This document shows, piece after piece, positions 16,290 through 24,905 of a stretch of 64,000 nucleotides of DNA. The notes under the pieces are model-generated. The model saw nothing but the letters and a program-made list of their open reading frames with translations, made no database searches and was not told the origin of the DNA. Both the position numbers and the translations under genes were made by a program. The stretch covers positions 957,641 through 1,021,640 of the forward strand of contig NZ_JBHSHD010000010.1 in assembly GCF_042652785.1 (NCBI RefSeq), in the 5' to 3' direction. Every line of letters begins with the position of its first letter. Position 1 is the first letter of the stretch. This DNA is from Dokdonella_A ginsengisoli. Lineage in GTDB: Bacteria; Pseudomonadota; Gammaproteobacteria; Xanthomonadales; Rhodanobacteraceae.

Positions 16290-19235
16290 ATGCGTGCAAT
16301 ACGTTCCTTCTCGTTCCCGTGGAAGGCGGCCTGCCTTCTGTCGCTGGCCGCGTTCGCGGCCTCCGCCGCGGTCGCCGCGACACCCACCGAACGCTTCTGG
16401 CAGAACGCGCAGGCGCACGCGCTGCCGGACGACGCGCCGAAGGCTTCGGTCTACCGTTCGCTGCAGCTCGATCTGGCCGGGTTGCGCGCGTACGTCGCCG
16501 ATTCGCGCACCGGCGGCGCCGCGTTCGAGCTCGCCGTTCCGCGTCCGGACGGCACTTTCGCCCAGTTCCTGGTCACCGACTCGCGCACGATGCCGGCCGC
16601 ATTGCAGGCGAAGTACCCGCAGATCGCCAGCCTCTCCGGCAGCGACTCCGCCGGCCGCAAGGTGCGCATCGACGTCTCGCCGTCGGGCTTCCAGGCGATG
16701 GTGTTCGAGAACGAAGGCGTCTGGCTCGTGCGCCCGGAGTCCTACGCCGGCGGCGACCGCTACCTGAGCTTCCGCCGCGCCGACCTGCCGGCGCCGAGCG
16801 AGCGGTTTCAGTGCGACGTGCACGGCGATGCGCCGGACGCCGACGGGCACGACCTGATGTCGCCGGTGGCACCGATGACGCAGACCGGCCAGACCGAGCG
16901 CGACTACCGCGCCGCCGTCGCTGCCAACCATTTCTACGTCGCCAAGGTCTGCCCGGGCAACCTGACCGTCGAGTGCGGACTGGCCGCGGTGGTCACGGCG
17001 ATGAACCGCGTGAACCAGGTCTACGAGACCGAGCTCGCGGTGCACATGACGCTGATCGACAACAACGACCTGATCATCTATCCGGTGGCCGCGGGCGATC
17101 CGTATTCCAACGGCACCGGCGCGCTGAACCAGAACATCACCAATCTCAACAACGTCATCGGCCAGGCCAACTTCGACATCGGCCACGTGTTCACCACCGG
17201 CAGCGGCGGCGTCGCTCTGCGTCCGTCCGTGTGCACCAGCAGCAAGGCCGGCGGTACGACCGGATCGCCAAACCCTTCCGGCGACGCTTTCTGGATCGAC
17301 TACGTCGCCCACGAGATGGGCCACCAGTTCGGCGGCAGCCATACCTTCAACTCCACCTCCGGCAATTGCGGCGGCACCAATCGCTCCGCCTCGGCTGCCT
17401 ACGAGCCCGGCAGCGGCTCGACCATCATGGCCTATGCCGGCATCTGCGAAGAGAACGACCTGCAGCCGCACAGCGATCCCTATTTCCACGCCAAGAGCCT
17501 GGCCGAGATCAACACCTGGATGGACGGCACCGGCGGCTCCTGCGCGGCGGACACGCCGAGCACGAACGCCGCGCCGGTCATCGACACGGCCGGCCTGCCG
17601 GACGGCTACACGATCCCGGTCCACACTCCGTTCGTGCTGACCGGCGCGGCCACCGACGCGGACGGCGCCGACGTGCTGAGCTACAACTGGGAGCAGTACG
17701 ACCTCGGCCCGGCGACGTCGCTGGCGCAGGGCGACACCGGCGCCGGCCCGATCTTCCGTTCCTTCAACGCGACGGCCGACGGCACGCGCGTGTTCCCGCG
17801 CATGCAGACGGTCCTCGGCGCCGCGCTGGTCAAGGGCGAAACCTGGCCGACGACGACGCGCGACCTCAAGTTCCGCCTCACCGTGCGCGACAACCACGAC
17901 GTCCCGGGCACGCCGCAGTTCGGCGCCACCCAGAGCGCCGACGTCGCGATCCACGTGACCGACGACGCCGGCCCGTTCGTCGTCACGCGTCCGAACACCG
18001 CCATCACCTGGGGCCGCGGCGAGACGCACGCCGTCACCTGGGACGTCGCCGGCACCGACGCCGCGCCGGTCAGCTGCTCGGCGGTCGACGTCGACCTGTC
18101 CGTCGACGGCGGCAGCACCTGGCCGGATGCGCTGGCGACCGGCGTGCCGAACAACGGCCGCGCCGACGTGGTCGTGCCGCCGCAGCCGGACACGACGCAG
18201 GCGCGCGTACGCGTGCGCTGCGCCGACAACGTGTTCTTCGACGTGTCGAACGCGAATTTCTCCATCGCCGCGACCGGCGACCCGGATCCGGTGGGCGCCA
18301 CGGCGAACGTGACTCCGGCCAGCCTCGACTTCGAAACCGACGTTTCGGGCGTGTCGACGCAGAACCTGCAGATCGGCAACACCGGCGATGCCGGCACGAC
18401 GTTGAACTACAGCGTCGCCGAATCGACCGACGACTGCGCCACCACCACCGATGTCGCCTGGCTGAGCGCCGCGCCGGTTTCCGGCGACGTCGCCGGCGGC
18501 ACGACCGCGGACGTCGTCGTCAGCGTCGACACCACGGGCCTGGGCATCGGCACGCAGACCGCCAGCCTCTGCCTCACCACCAGCGACGCGGCGCATCCGG
18601 CGTTCACGATTCCGGTGACGGTGCAGTTCAACCAGCCCGAAGGCGACCCGATCTTCGCGGACGGCTTCGACGGCGAGGCCACGACCTGCGAGCCGGTCCA
18701 GCTGCTGAACGATCCGAGCTTCGAGACCACCGGCGGCGGCACCGCGGTGTGGGACGGCGACGACAGCAGCAGCGGCGCTCCGCCGGTGTGCGACGTCTCG
18801 TGCAACTCCGACGAGACCTTCATGGCGCGTACCGGCGACTGGTTCGTCTGGTTCGGCGGCTGGGAGGAAGCCAACACGTCCTGGCTGAGCCAGAGCGTGG
18901 TCTTCCCGCAAGATCAGCCGCGCTGGCTCAACTACTGGATGGTCAACCTGATCGGCGTCGACAGCAGCGCGAGCCTGACGCTGAGCATCGACGCGAACGT
19001 CGTCCAGACCCTTCCCGCCGCGACCGGCGAGACGGCCTACAGCCTGCACAGCGTGGAAATCCCGGCCGCCTACCTCGACGGCCAGTCGCACGTCGTGCGC
19101 TTCGACTGGTCGGCGCAGGCGACCGGCGGCGCGATCGGCGAGGCCATCCTCGACGACGTCACGCTCGACTGCGCCGCGACGCCGGCGCATCTGGCGCCGT
19201 CGCCGGTGCAGATCGGCAAGCGCGTGCGCCGCTGA
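16290..19235 (+). CDS. Secreted reprolysin-like zinc metalloprotease
   Basis: The 981-residue product has an N-terminal signal peptide (MRAIRSFSFPWKAACLLSLA, cleavage after AAVA-A). The metzincin zinc site HEMGHQFGGSH gives His341, Glu342, His345 and His351. After the protease domain come Ig/BACON-like segments (for example around LDFETDVSGVSTQNLQIGN). A DPIFADGFDGE motif follows at about residues 786-796, then a further beta-rich domain of about 185 residues. ATG at 16290 has GGGGA with an 8-nt spacer. Elsewhere the DGF motif ends proteins, so its mid-protein position here is unusual. The role is probably degradation of extracellular protein. Confidence 0.88.
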   Translation: MRAIRSFSFPWKAACLLSLAAFAASAAVAATPTERFWQNAQAHALPDDAPKASVYRSLQLDLAGLRAYVADSRTGGAAFELAVPRPDGTFAQFLVTDSRTMPAALQAKYPQIASLSGSDSAGRKVRIDVSPSGFQAMVFENEGVWLVRPESYAGGDRYLSFRRADLPAPSERFQCDVHGDAPDADGHDLMSPVAPMTQTGQTERDYRAAVAANHFYVAKVCPGNLTVECGLAAVVTAMNRVNQVYETELAVHMTLIDNNDLIIYPVAAGDPYSNGTGALNQNITNLNNVIGQANFDIGHVFTTGSGGVALRPSVCTSSKAGGTTGSPNPSGDAFWIDYVAHEMGHQFGGSHTFNSTSGNCGGTNRSASAAYEPGSGSTIMAYAGICEENDLQPHSDPYFHAKSLAEINTWMDGTGGSCAADTPSTNAAPVIDTAGLPDGYTIPVHTPFVLTGAATDADGADVLSYNWEQYDLGPATSLAQGDTGAGPIFRSFNATADGTRVFPRMQTVLGAALVKGETWPTTTRDLKFRLTVRDNHDVPGTPQFGATQSADVAIHVTDDAGPFVVTRPNTAITWGRGETHAVTWDVAGTDAAPVSCSAVDVDLSVDGGSTWPDALATGVPNNGRADVVVPPQPDTTQARVRVRCADNVFFDVSNANFSIAATGDPDPVGATANVTPASLDFETDVSGVSTQNLQIGNTGDAGTTLNYSVAESTDDCATTTDVAWLSAAPVSGDVAGGTTADVVVSVDTTGLGIGTQTASLCLTTSDAAHPAFTIPVTVQFNQPEGDPIFADGFDGEATTCEPVQLLNDPSFETTGGGTAVWDGDDSSSGAPPVCDVSCNSDETFMARTGDWFVWFGGWEEANTSWLSQSVVFPQDQPRWLNYWMVNLIGVDSSASLTLSIDANVVQTLPAATGETAYSLHSVEIPAAYLDGQSHVVRFDWSAQATGGAIGEAILDDVTLDCAATPAHLAPSPVQIGKRVRR

Positions 19236-19247
19236 GGCGGCGCAACG

Positions 19248-19280
19248 ACGCTCCCGCGAGACGGCGTCTCGCGGGAGCGT
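19248..19280. terminator. Perfect 15-bp hairpin behind the metalloprotease gene
   Basis: Arms 19248-19262 and 19266-19280 are exact inverted copies (15 bp) around a 3-nt GGC loop, with core CTCCCGCG/CGCGGGAG. No T-run follows, so it could be a Rho-independent-like barrier or a REP-type element. The core resembles the palindromes at 34039-34214. Confidence 0.6.
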
Positions 19281-19362
19281 GCACACGGCAGTTCCGGCGG
19301 GGCCACGCCTCACCGCGCACGCCCGATGAAACCGTTACCGCGCGGCGCCGCGCCGCGCGAGA

Positions 19363-19806
19363 TCAGGCCGGATCGACCGGTGTGTTGTCCGGATGCAGCC
19401 AGCCGGACTCGCCGTCGGCGTAGTGCTCGTTCTTCCAGATCGGCACGCGCCGCTTCACCTCGTCGATGATCCAGCGACAGGCCGCGAACGCGGCGTCGCG
19501 GTGGTCCGCGCTGACGCCGACCCACACCGCGAGATCGCCGATCGCCAGCCGCCCGGTGCGATGCACGCAGCGCGCCTCGCGCACGGTGAAACGCTGCACC
19601 GCCTCGGCGAGGATCGCCTCCCCTTCCGAACCGGCCAGCGGCGCATAGGCCTGGTAGTCGAGCCGCAGCACGGCGCGCCCGTCGTTGTGGTTGCGCACCC
19701 AGCCCTCGAAGCTGGCGCAGGCGCCGGCCGCGGCGTGGTCCAGCGCGCGGCGTTCGACACCGACGTCGATGGCTGCGTCCACCAGGGAAAACCGCTTCGT
19801 CGTCAT
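19363..19806 (-). CDS. moaE: Molybdopterin synthase catalytic subunit MoaE
   Basis: MoaE with MoaD converts cyclic pyranopterin monophosphate to molybdopterin. The 147-residue product has the family features GACASFEGWVRNHN, VHRTGRLAIGDLAVWVGVSA, HRDAAFAACRWIIDEVK and the active-site Lys segment VPIWKNEHYADG. It is the last gene of the leftward moaA-moaC-moaD-moaE run, 64 nt behind moaD. Confidence 0.95.
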   Translation of the reverse strand: MTTKRFSLVDAAIDVGVERRALDHAAAGACASFEGWVRNHNDGRAVLRLDYQAYAPLAGSEGEAILAEAVQRFTVREARCVHRTGRLAIGDLAVWVGVSADHRDAAFAACRWIIDEVKRRVPIWKNEHYADGESGWLHPDNTPVDPA

Positions 19807-19870
19807 CGTTCTTCTCTTGCCTCGTCCGCACTCGTACTGGCGGGCACGCCCGCCGATCCGCCGCGCGGGC

Positions 19871-20110
19871 TCATCCGCCGCTCACCGGCGGCAGGAAGAC
19901 CACTTCGTCGCGATCCGACAGCGCATGGTCCCAGCCGACGAAGGCACCGTTCACCGCGACGCGCAGGCGCTCGGCGGCGAACGGGAATCCGTGCTCGCGC
20001 GCGACTTCCGCGTACAGGTCGCGCGGCGTGGCGGCACCGCTGTCGCGAACCTCCTCGGCGCGGCCGGCGCGATCGGCGAGGCTGGCGAAATACAGAAGCG
20101 TATAGCTCAT
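19871..20110 (-). CDS. moaD: Molybdopterin synthase sulfur carrier subunit MoaD
   Basis: This 79-residue ubiquitin-like protein starts MSYTLLYFASLADRAGRAEE and ends in the Gly-Gly needed for thiocarboxylation (FLPPVSGG). The ATG overlaps the moaC stop by 4 nt (ATGA at 20107-20110), which fixes the start and implies coupling. Confidence 0.95.
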   Translation of the reverse strand: MSYTLLYFASLADRAGRAEEVRDSGAATPRDLYAEVAREHGFPFAAERLRVAVNGAFVGWDHALSDRDEVVFLPPVSGG

Positions 20111-20601
20111 GCGACCACCTTGCCCTGCACCACGCGCCGCTTGCCTCCGCGTTTCTCGACCAGATGCAGGCCGTCGATGACGATCTCGTGCGACAGCGCC
20201 TTGCACATGTCGTACACGGTCAGCGCGGCGACGCTGGCGCCGGTCAGCGCCTCCATCTCGACGCCGGTCTTGTGCGTGAGCGAGACCGTGCAGCGGATGC
20301 GCAGGTCCCGCCCGGTGACGAACTTCGCCTCGATGCGGCAGTTCTCGATCGGCAGCGGATGGCAGAACGGAATCAGTTCGTGCGTGCGCTTGACCGCCAG
20401 CGTGCCGGCGACGATCGCGGTGTCGACGACCGGCCCCTTCTTCGAGCGCAGGCCTTCGTCGCGCAGGGTTTTTGCCACCTTCGCCGGAAAGCGCACCCGC
20501 ACTTCGGCGACCGCTTCGCGCCGCGTCGGCCGCTTGTCGCCGACGTCCACCATCGCGGGCCGCCCGGAATCGTCGATGTGGGTGAGCTTGTTCTTCGGCA
20601 C
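20107..20601 (-). CDS. moaC: Cyclic pyranopterin monophosphate synthase MoaC
   Basis: The 164-residue product begins MPKNKLTHIDDSGRPAMVDVGDK in the typical way. It has IPFCHPLPIENCRIE-type residues (LIPFCHPLPIENC), TGVEMEALTGASVAALTVYD and ALSHEIVIDG, all MoaC hallmarks. It forms cPMP from the MoaA product. It lies between moaA (42 nt upstream) and moaD (4-nt overlap). Confidence 0.95.
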   Translation of the reverse strand: MPKNKLTHIDDSGRPAMVDVGDKRPTRREAVAEVRVRFPAKVAKTLRDEGLRSKKGPVVDTAIVAGTLAVKRTHELIPFCHPLPIENCRIEAKFVTGRDLRIRCTVSLTHKTGVEMEALTGASVAALTVYDMCKALSHEIVIDGLHLVEKRGGKRRVVQGKVVA

Positions 20602-20643
20602 GATCAGCCTCGGGATGGGTTCGTGGCACGCGCACGCACGGCT

Positions 20644-21687
20644 TCAGCCGCCGATTGCGTACATTTCCACGTGCTCGCGCGTGGCGAGCGTCGCCTCGCT
20701 GCGCAGTTCGCTGTAGCGGTCGTCGCGCGCCTTCCACACCGCGCCGATCAGGCCGGCCAGTTCGTCGTCACGCATCCCGGCGCGCAGCGGGCCGCGCAGG
20801 TCGTGGCCGTGGCTGGCGAACAGGCAGGTGTACAACCGCCCGTCGGCGGACAGGCGCGCGCGCGAACAGTCGCCGCAGAACGGTTCGGTCACCGAACTGA
20901 TGAAACCGATCTCGCCGCCACCGTCGGCGAACGCGTAACGGCTGGCGACTTCGCCGCCGTAGTTCGGCTCCAGCGCGACCAGCGGCCAGCGCGCGGCGAT
21001 GCGCGCGCGCAGCTCGGCGCTCGGCACGACCAGGTCGCGGCGCCAGTCGTTGCAGGTGCCCACGTCCATGTATTCGATGAAGCGCACGATGTGGCCGCTG
21101 CCGCGGAAGCGTTCGAGCAGGCCGAGCACCTCGCCGTCGTTGGTGCCGCGCATGACGACGACGTTGAACTTCAGCGGGCCGAAGCCGGCGCGTTCCGCCG
21201 CGGCGATCGCCTCCAGCACGACGCCGACGTCGCCGCGCCCGCCGGACATGCGGCGGAACGTCTCCGGCTCGATCGTGTCCAGGCTCAGGGTGATCCGGCG
21301 CAGTCCGGCGTCGCGCAGGTCCTGCGCGTGCGCGGCGAGCAGGCTGCCGTTGGTGGTCAGGGCGACGTCGTCGATGCCTGGCACGGCGGCCAGCTTGCGC
21401 ACCAGCTCGGGCAGGTCGCGGCGCAGCAGCGGCTCGCCGCCGGTCAGCCGCAGCTTGTGCACACCCAGGTCCGCGAAGACGCGCGCCAGGCGCTCGATCT
21501 CCTCGAAACGCAGGCGCTCGGCCTTGCTGAGGAATTCGTGGTCGCGCGGATACTGGTCTTCCGGCATGCAGTACGGGCAGCGGAAGTTGCAGCGATCGAC
21601 GACCGAAATGCGCAAGTCGCGCAGCACGCGTCCGTGCAGGTCACGCGGCGCGGCGGTGTCGAGCCTGAGCGGAATGGCCGTGCCCAT
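20644..21687 (-). CDS. moaA: GTP 3',8-cyclase MoaA
   Basis: This radical SAM enzyme makes the first molybdopterin intermediate. From ATG at 21687 the product is 347 residues, with the N-terminal cluster CNFRCPYC (Cys33, Cys37, Cys40). The second [4Fe-4S] site is in the C-terminal part (FCGDCSRARLSADGRLYTC). It ends in the Gly-Gly tail (YAIGG) important in MoaA. The longer in-frame version upstream overlaps the MBL-fold gene and is not conserved. Spacing to the MBL gene is 1 nt, so the whole 19.3-23.2 kb set may be one operon. Confidence 0.95.
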   Translation of the reverse strand: MGTAIPLRLDTAAPRDLHGRVLRDLRISVVDRCNFRCPYCMPEDQYPRDHEFLSKAERLRFEEIERLARVFADLGVHKLRLTGGEPLLRRDLPELVRKLAAVPGIDDVALTTNGSLLAAHAQDLRDAGLRRITLSLDTIEPETFRRMSGGRGDVGVVLEAIAAAERAGFGPLKFNVVVMRGTNDGEVLGLLERFRGSGHIVRFIEYMDVGTCNDWRRDLVVPSAELRARIAARWPLVALEPNYGGEVASRYAFADGGGEIGFISSVTEPFCGDCSRARLSADGRLYTCLFASHGHDLRGPLRAGMRDDELAGLIGAVWKARDDRYSELRSEATLATREHVEMYAIGG

Positions 21688-21688
21688 C

Positions 21689-22453
21689 TCAGCCGGCCAC
21701 CACCGGTTCGAGCGTGCGCAGCGGCGGCGCCAGCGCGAAGGAATCGTCGCGGCGCGCGACGCGATAGCCGCGCGCTTCCATGACCACGGCATCGGCAAGG
21801 CTGGCGTAGTGATAGAGCATGAGGCGGCGGCGCAGTTCGGCCGGATACTCGCGTTCCAGATCGTCGACGCCGGTATGCGACGGATTTCCGCTCAGGGCGC
21901 AGTCGTGCGCGACGAGTTCGTCGTGCGCGGCGTACCGCGCCAGCATCTCCGGCACCGGGCGCGTATCGCCGGTCCAGACGAAACTGCCGGCCAGGGACAG
22001 GCCGAACGACGAGTTCGGCGCGTGATGCCGCGTGGGAAACACGTCGAACCACAGGCCCTCGTGCCAGAAGCCGCGCGACAACGGCACCAGCGCGAACGCG
22101 TCCCAGAAGTTCGCGCCGCCCTCGGCCAGCACTTCCGGATAGTCGGCCACGCGCGCCTGCAGCAGCGGCACCAGCGCGGCGTGCGCGTACAGGCGCACGC
22201 GTCCGCGCAGCGCGGCGTCGAAATAGACGCGGTAGAACAGGCGCTCCAGTCCGCCGACGTGGTCCATGTGCGTGTGAGTGACGTAGATCGCGCGCGGCAC
22301 CTCGCCGTAGCGGTCGAGATAGGCCGACAGCGCCTCCGGGCCGCAGTCGATCATCAGCAGCGGCGCGCCGTCGCGCTCGAGCACGCCGCAGGCCGAACCC
22401 AGCTCGGGCGACTGCGCGCCGCCGACGCCGAGGAAGCGCAGGACGAGAGTCAC
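21689..22453 (-). CDS. MBL-fold metallohydrolase (GTG start)
   Basis: The 254-residue product has the metallo-beta-lactamase motif THTHMDHVGGLERL, a downstream His (FPTRHHAPNSSFGLSL) and GDTRPVP, as in RNase Z-like and MBL hydrolases. The GTG at 22453 overlaps the stop of the upstream kinase gene by 4 nt (GTGA), which supports it over later starts. The substrate is not evident. Its place between LPS and molybdopterin genes gives no clear hint. Confidence 0.83.
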   Translation of the reverse strand: MTLVLRFLGVGGAQSPELGSACGVLERDGAPLLMIDCGPEALSAYLDRYGEVPRAIYVTHTHMDHVGGLERLFYRVYFDAALRGRVRLYAHAALVPLLQARVADYPEVLAEGGANFWDAFALVPLSRGFWHEGLWFDVFPTRHHAPNSSFGLSLAGSFVWTGDTRPVPEMLARYAAHDELVAHDCALSGNPSHTGVDDLEREYPAELRRRLMLYHYASLADAVVMEARGYRVARRDDSFALAPPLRTLEPVVAG

Positions 22454-23205
22454 GACAGCACTCCGCGCGATCCGGACACCGGCCGCGACCGCGACATCGC
22501 CGCGTCGTAGGCGGCCAGCAGCGGCTGCCAGAAGCGCGCGTCGAACTGCGGCTCGCCTCGCGCGCCGAGCTTGTCGAACGAGCGGCGCAGGCGCGCCAGA
22601 TTGGCCAGGCGCCAGCTTCGCGCCGGCTTGCGCAGGCGGCCGCGGTCGAAGTCGATCAGCCAGACCGTGCCTTCGCCGTCGACCAGCACGTTGTGCGCGT
22701 TGAGGTCGGCATGCCACACCTGCGCCTCGTGGAATGCGGCGATGGTGCGCCCGGTGTCGTGCGCGAGGCGTGGCGACAGCGCGCCAGCGGCCAGCCGTTC
22801 GGCCAGCGTCTGCGCATCGGCGATGCGGCGGGTCAGCAGGTCGGCGCGATAGCCGATGCCGTCGCGCACGTAGCGCGCGGCGACCGGGCGCGGCGCCGGC
22901 AGGCCGGCATCGACCAGCCGCGCGAGCAGCTCGAATTCGCGGAACGCGCGCGTGCGCGCGGCGCCGGTCCACAGGTAGCAATCGGCGCTGAGGCGCGCGA
23001 CGAAACCGCCGCGGCGATAGTGGCGCAGCACGCAGGCCCCGGCCGGAGTGTCGACGAACGCGGCCGTGCCGCGGCCGGCGTTCGGCGATCCGCCGCCGGC
23101 CGGCCAGTGCGCGCGATCGAACCAGCGTTCGTCAGGCACGACGCCGAGCGAGCGGTCGTAGACGATCGCGCCGTTTGCGGTCGATTGAACTTGCGCCTCG
23201 ATCAT
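22450..23205 (-). CDS. kdkA: 3-deoxy-D-manno-octulosonic acid kinase
   Basis: KdkA phosphorylates Kdo in the LPS inner core. The 251-residue product has a lipopolysaccharide-kinase fold: LRHYRRGGFVARL at the N-lobe, then the catalytic HADLNAHNVLVD and the metal-binding IDFDRGRLR. The start MIEAQVQSTANGAIVYD at 23205 is typical. It is divergent from the GT9 heptosyltransferase gene (72 nt), which also points to LPS core assembly at the inner membrane. Confidence 0.92.
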   Translation of the reverse strand: MIEAQVQSTANGAIVYDRSLGVVPDERWFDRAHWPAGGGSPNAGRGTAAFVDTPAGACVLRHYRRGGFVARLSADCYLWTGAARTRAFREFELLARLVDAGLPAPRPVAARYVRDGIGYRADLLTRRIADAQTLAERLAAGALSPRLAHDTGRTIAAFHEAQVWHADLNAHNVLVDGEGTVWLIDFDRGRLRKPARSWRLANLARLRRSFDKLGARGEPQFDARFWQPLLAAYDAAMSRSRPVSGSRGVLS

Positions 23206-23277
23206 GCGTCTGCCAAGTTGCCGGCTTTGCGGGCGAAATGCCGCCCGCCCTCGATGACAGATGGTAGCAAGCGTTCC

Positions 23278-24354
23278 ATGGATCAAGCTGCAACCGCGGG
23301 CGAAGCGCCCGATTCGCTCTGCCTGCTGCGCACCTCGGCCCTGGGCGACGTCACCCACGTGGTGCCGCTGGTGCGCACCCTGCAGGAACACTGGCCGCAG
23401 ACGCGGCTGACCTGGATCATCGGCAAGCTCGAGCACCGCCTGGTCGGCGACCTGCCCGGCGTGGAATTCGTCGTGTTCGACAAGAGCGCCGGCCGCCTCG
23501 GCCGGCGCGCCGTCCGCGCCGAGCTGGCCGGGCGGCGCTTCGGCGCCCTGCTGCACATGCAGGTGTCCTGGCGCGCCAACCTGCTCAGCCGCGTCGTGAA
23601 CGCGCCGCTGCGCATCGGCTACGACCGCAAGCGCTCGAAGGATCTGCACGGCCTGTTCATCAACTGCCGCATCCCGGCGCGCAGCGGCGAGCACGTGCTG
23701 GACGCGCTGGCGAGCTTCCTGGAGCCGCTGGGGCTCAGGCGCGAGGGACCGCCGCGCTGGGACATCGCGATCCCGGACGAAGCGCAGGCGTTCGCCGAAA
23801 AGCACCTGCCCGGCGACGCGCCGACCCTGCTGGTCAGCCCCGTGTCGAGCCACCGGCTGCGCAACTGGCGCGCGGAGCGCTACGCCGCCGTCGTCGACCA
23901 CGCCTCGCTCGAACTCGGCTGGCGCGTCGCGCTGTGCGGCGGGCCGAGCGCGTACGAGCGCGAGTTCGCCGACGCGGTCCTGGCGCACACGCGCACGCGC
24001 CCGCTCGACCTGACCGGCAAGGACACGCTCAAGCAGCTGCTCGCGCTGATGCGGCGCGCGACCCTGGTGCTGTGCCCGGATTCCGGCCCGATGCACATCG
24101 CCAACGCCGTCGGCACGCCGGTGCTCGGCCTGCACGCGGCCAGCAATCCGCACCGTTCCGGCCCCTACTCGGACCGGCGCTGGTGCGTCGACCGCTACGA
24201 CGATGCCGCGCGCAAGTACCGCAAGAAGCCGGCCGCCGCGCTGCCGTGGGGGACCAAGCTCGAACACCGCGGCGTCATGGACCTGATCGAGGTCGACGAC
24301 GTGATCGAACGCCTGGAGGCGTTCGCCGCGCACCGCGCCGCCGCTCAGCGGTAG
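23278..24354 (+). CDS. Glycosyltransferase family 9 (LPS heptosyltransferase-like)
   Basis: The 358-residue product shows the GT9 layout: an N-terminal LCLLRTSALGDVTHVVPLV loop, VSPVSSHRLRNWRAERYAAV in the C-terminal domain, and the nucleotide-sugar site LCPDSGPMHIANAVGTPVLG followed by GLHAASNPHRSGPYS. It is probably a lipopolysaccharide heptosyltransferase I/II-like enzyme using ADP-heptose. The exact acceptor cannot be told. ATG at 23278 is the first sensible start. Its 3' end overlaps the convergent DUF6165 gene by 10 nt. Confidence 0.88.
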   Translation: MDQAATAGEAPDSLCLLRTSALGDVTHVVPLVRTLQEHWPQTRLTWIIGKLEHRLVGDLPGVEFVVFDKSAGRLGRRAVRAELAGRRFGALLHMQVSWRANLLSRVVNAPLRIGYDRKRSKDLHGLFINCRIPARSGEHVLDALASFLEPLGLRREGPPRWDIAIPDEAQAFAEKHLPGDAPTLLVSPVSSHRLRNWRAERYAAVVDHASLELGWRVALCGGPSAYEREFADAVLAHTRTRPLDLTGKDTLKQLLALMRRATLVLCPDSGPMHIANAVGTPVLGLHAASNPHRSGPYSDRRWCVDRYDDAARKYRKKPAAALPWGTKLEHRGVMDLIEVDDVIERLEAFAAHRAAAQR

Positions 24355-24737
24355 TCCTGGTAGGACTTTTCCTCGATCAGGGTCGAGCCGAGCTTCTCGT
24401 TGATCGTGCGCTTGACCGCCGCGCGCTCGTCGTTGCGGATGTAAACCGAGCGGGCCAGCTCGACGAACTCGGCGTCGAACGCCTTCGCCTTCTCCTTGAG
24501 CCGGATGCGGTCCTCGATGTCCCACAGGGCCTCGTTGACCGCGCGCAGCTGCGCGCGCTCCGTGCCAATGTCCACGCGCGACGCGGCATCGGCGTTCCAG
24601 GTGGCGTTCAGCAGATCCAGCTCCACACGCACGTTGGCGCGCTTGGCGGCGTCGCCGATGCGCTCGGACTTGATCTCGAGGATGGTGATCTTGTCGATCA
24701 GCTCGCCGTGGGAAATCGGAATGGAAATGGTGCTCAT
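24345..24737 (-). CDS. DUF6165 family protein
   Basis: The 130-residue product starts MSTISIPISHGELIDKITIL and has the family pattern LEIKSERIGD, NEALWDIEDRIRLKEK and VYIRNDERAAVKRTINEKL, ending EEKSYQDY. DUF6165 genes recur next to LPS core glycosyltransferases; the function is unknown. The protein looks alpha-helical, cytosolic and without signal peptide. It is convergent with and overlaps the GT9 gene. Confidence 0.85.
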   Translation of the reverse strand: MSTISIPISHGELIDKITILEIKSERIGDAAKRANVRVELDLLNATWNADAASRVDIGTERAQLRAVNEALWDIEDRIRLKEKAKAFDAEFVELARSVYIRNDERAAVKRTINEKLGSTLIEEKSYQDYR

Positions 24738-24905
24738 GGGCGATGCGGGATTCCGTGATGCCGGGAATGACCGCGATCATGGCCACGGCCGCAGGGCCGG
24801 TCAATCCGCGAGACGAAGCCGGGCCGCAGCGCGCACCAGCCGCTGTGTCCGCCGCGGACGGGATTTCGCGTATCCCCCGGCGTCAACATCGCAGAGGGTG
24901 CCGAC

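Noticed and set aside
16146..19313. Minus-strand frame of about 1055 codons opposite the metalloprotease
   Set aside because: The plus strand has a signal peptide, zinc site and ribosome-binding site. The opposite frame is compositionally biased and has no motif.
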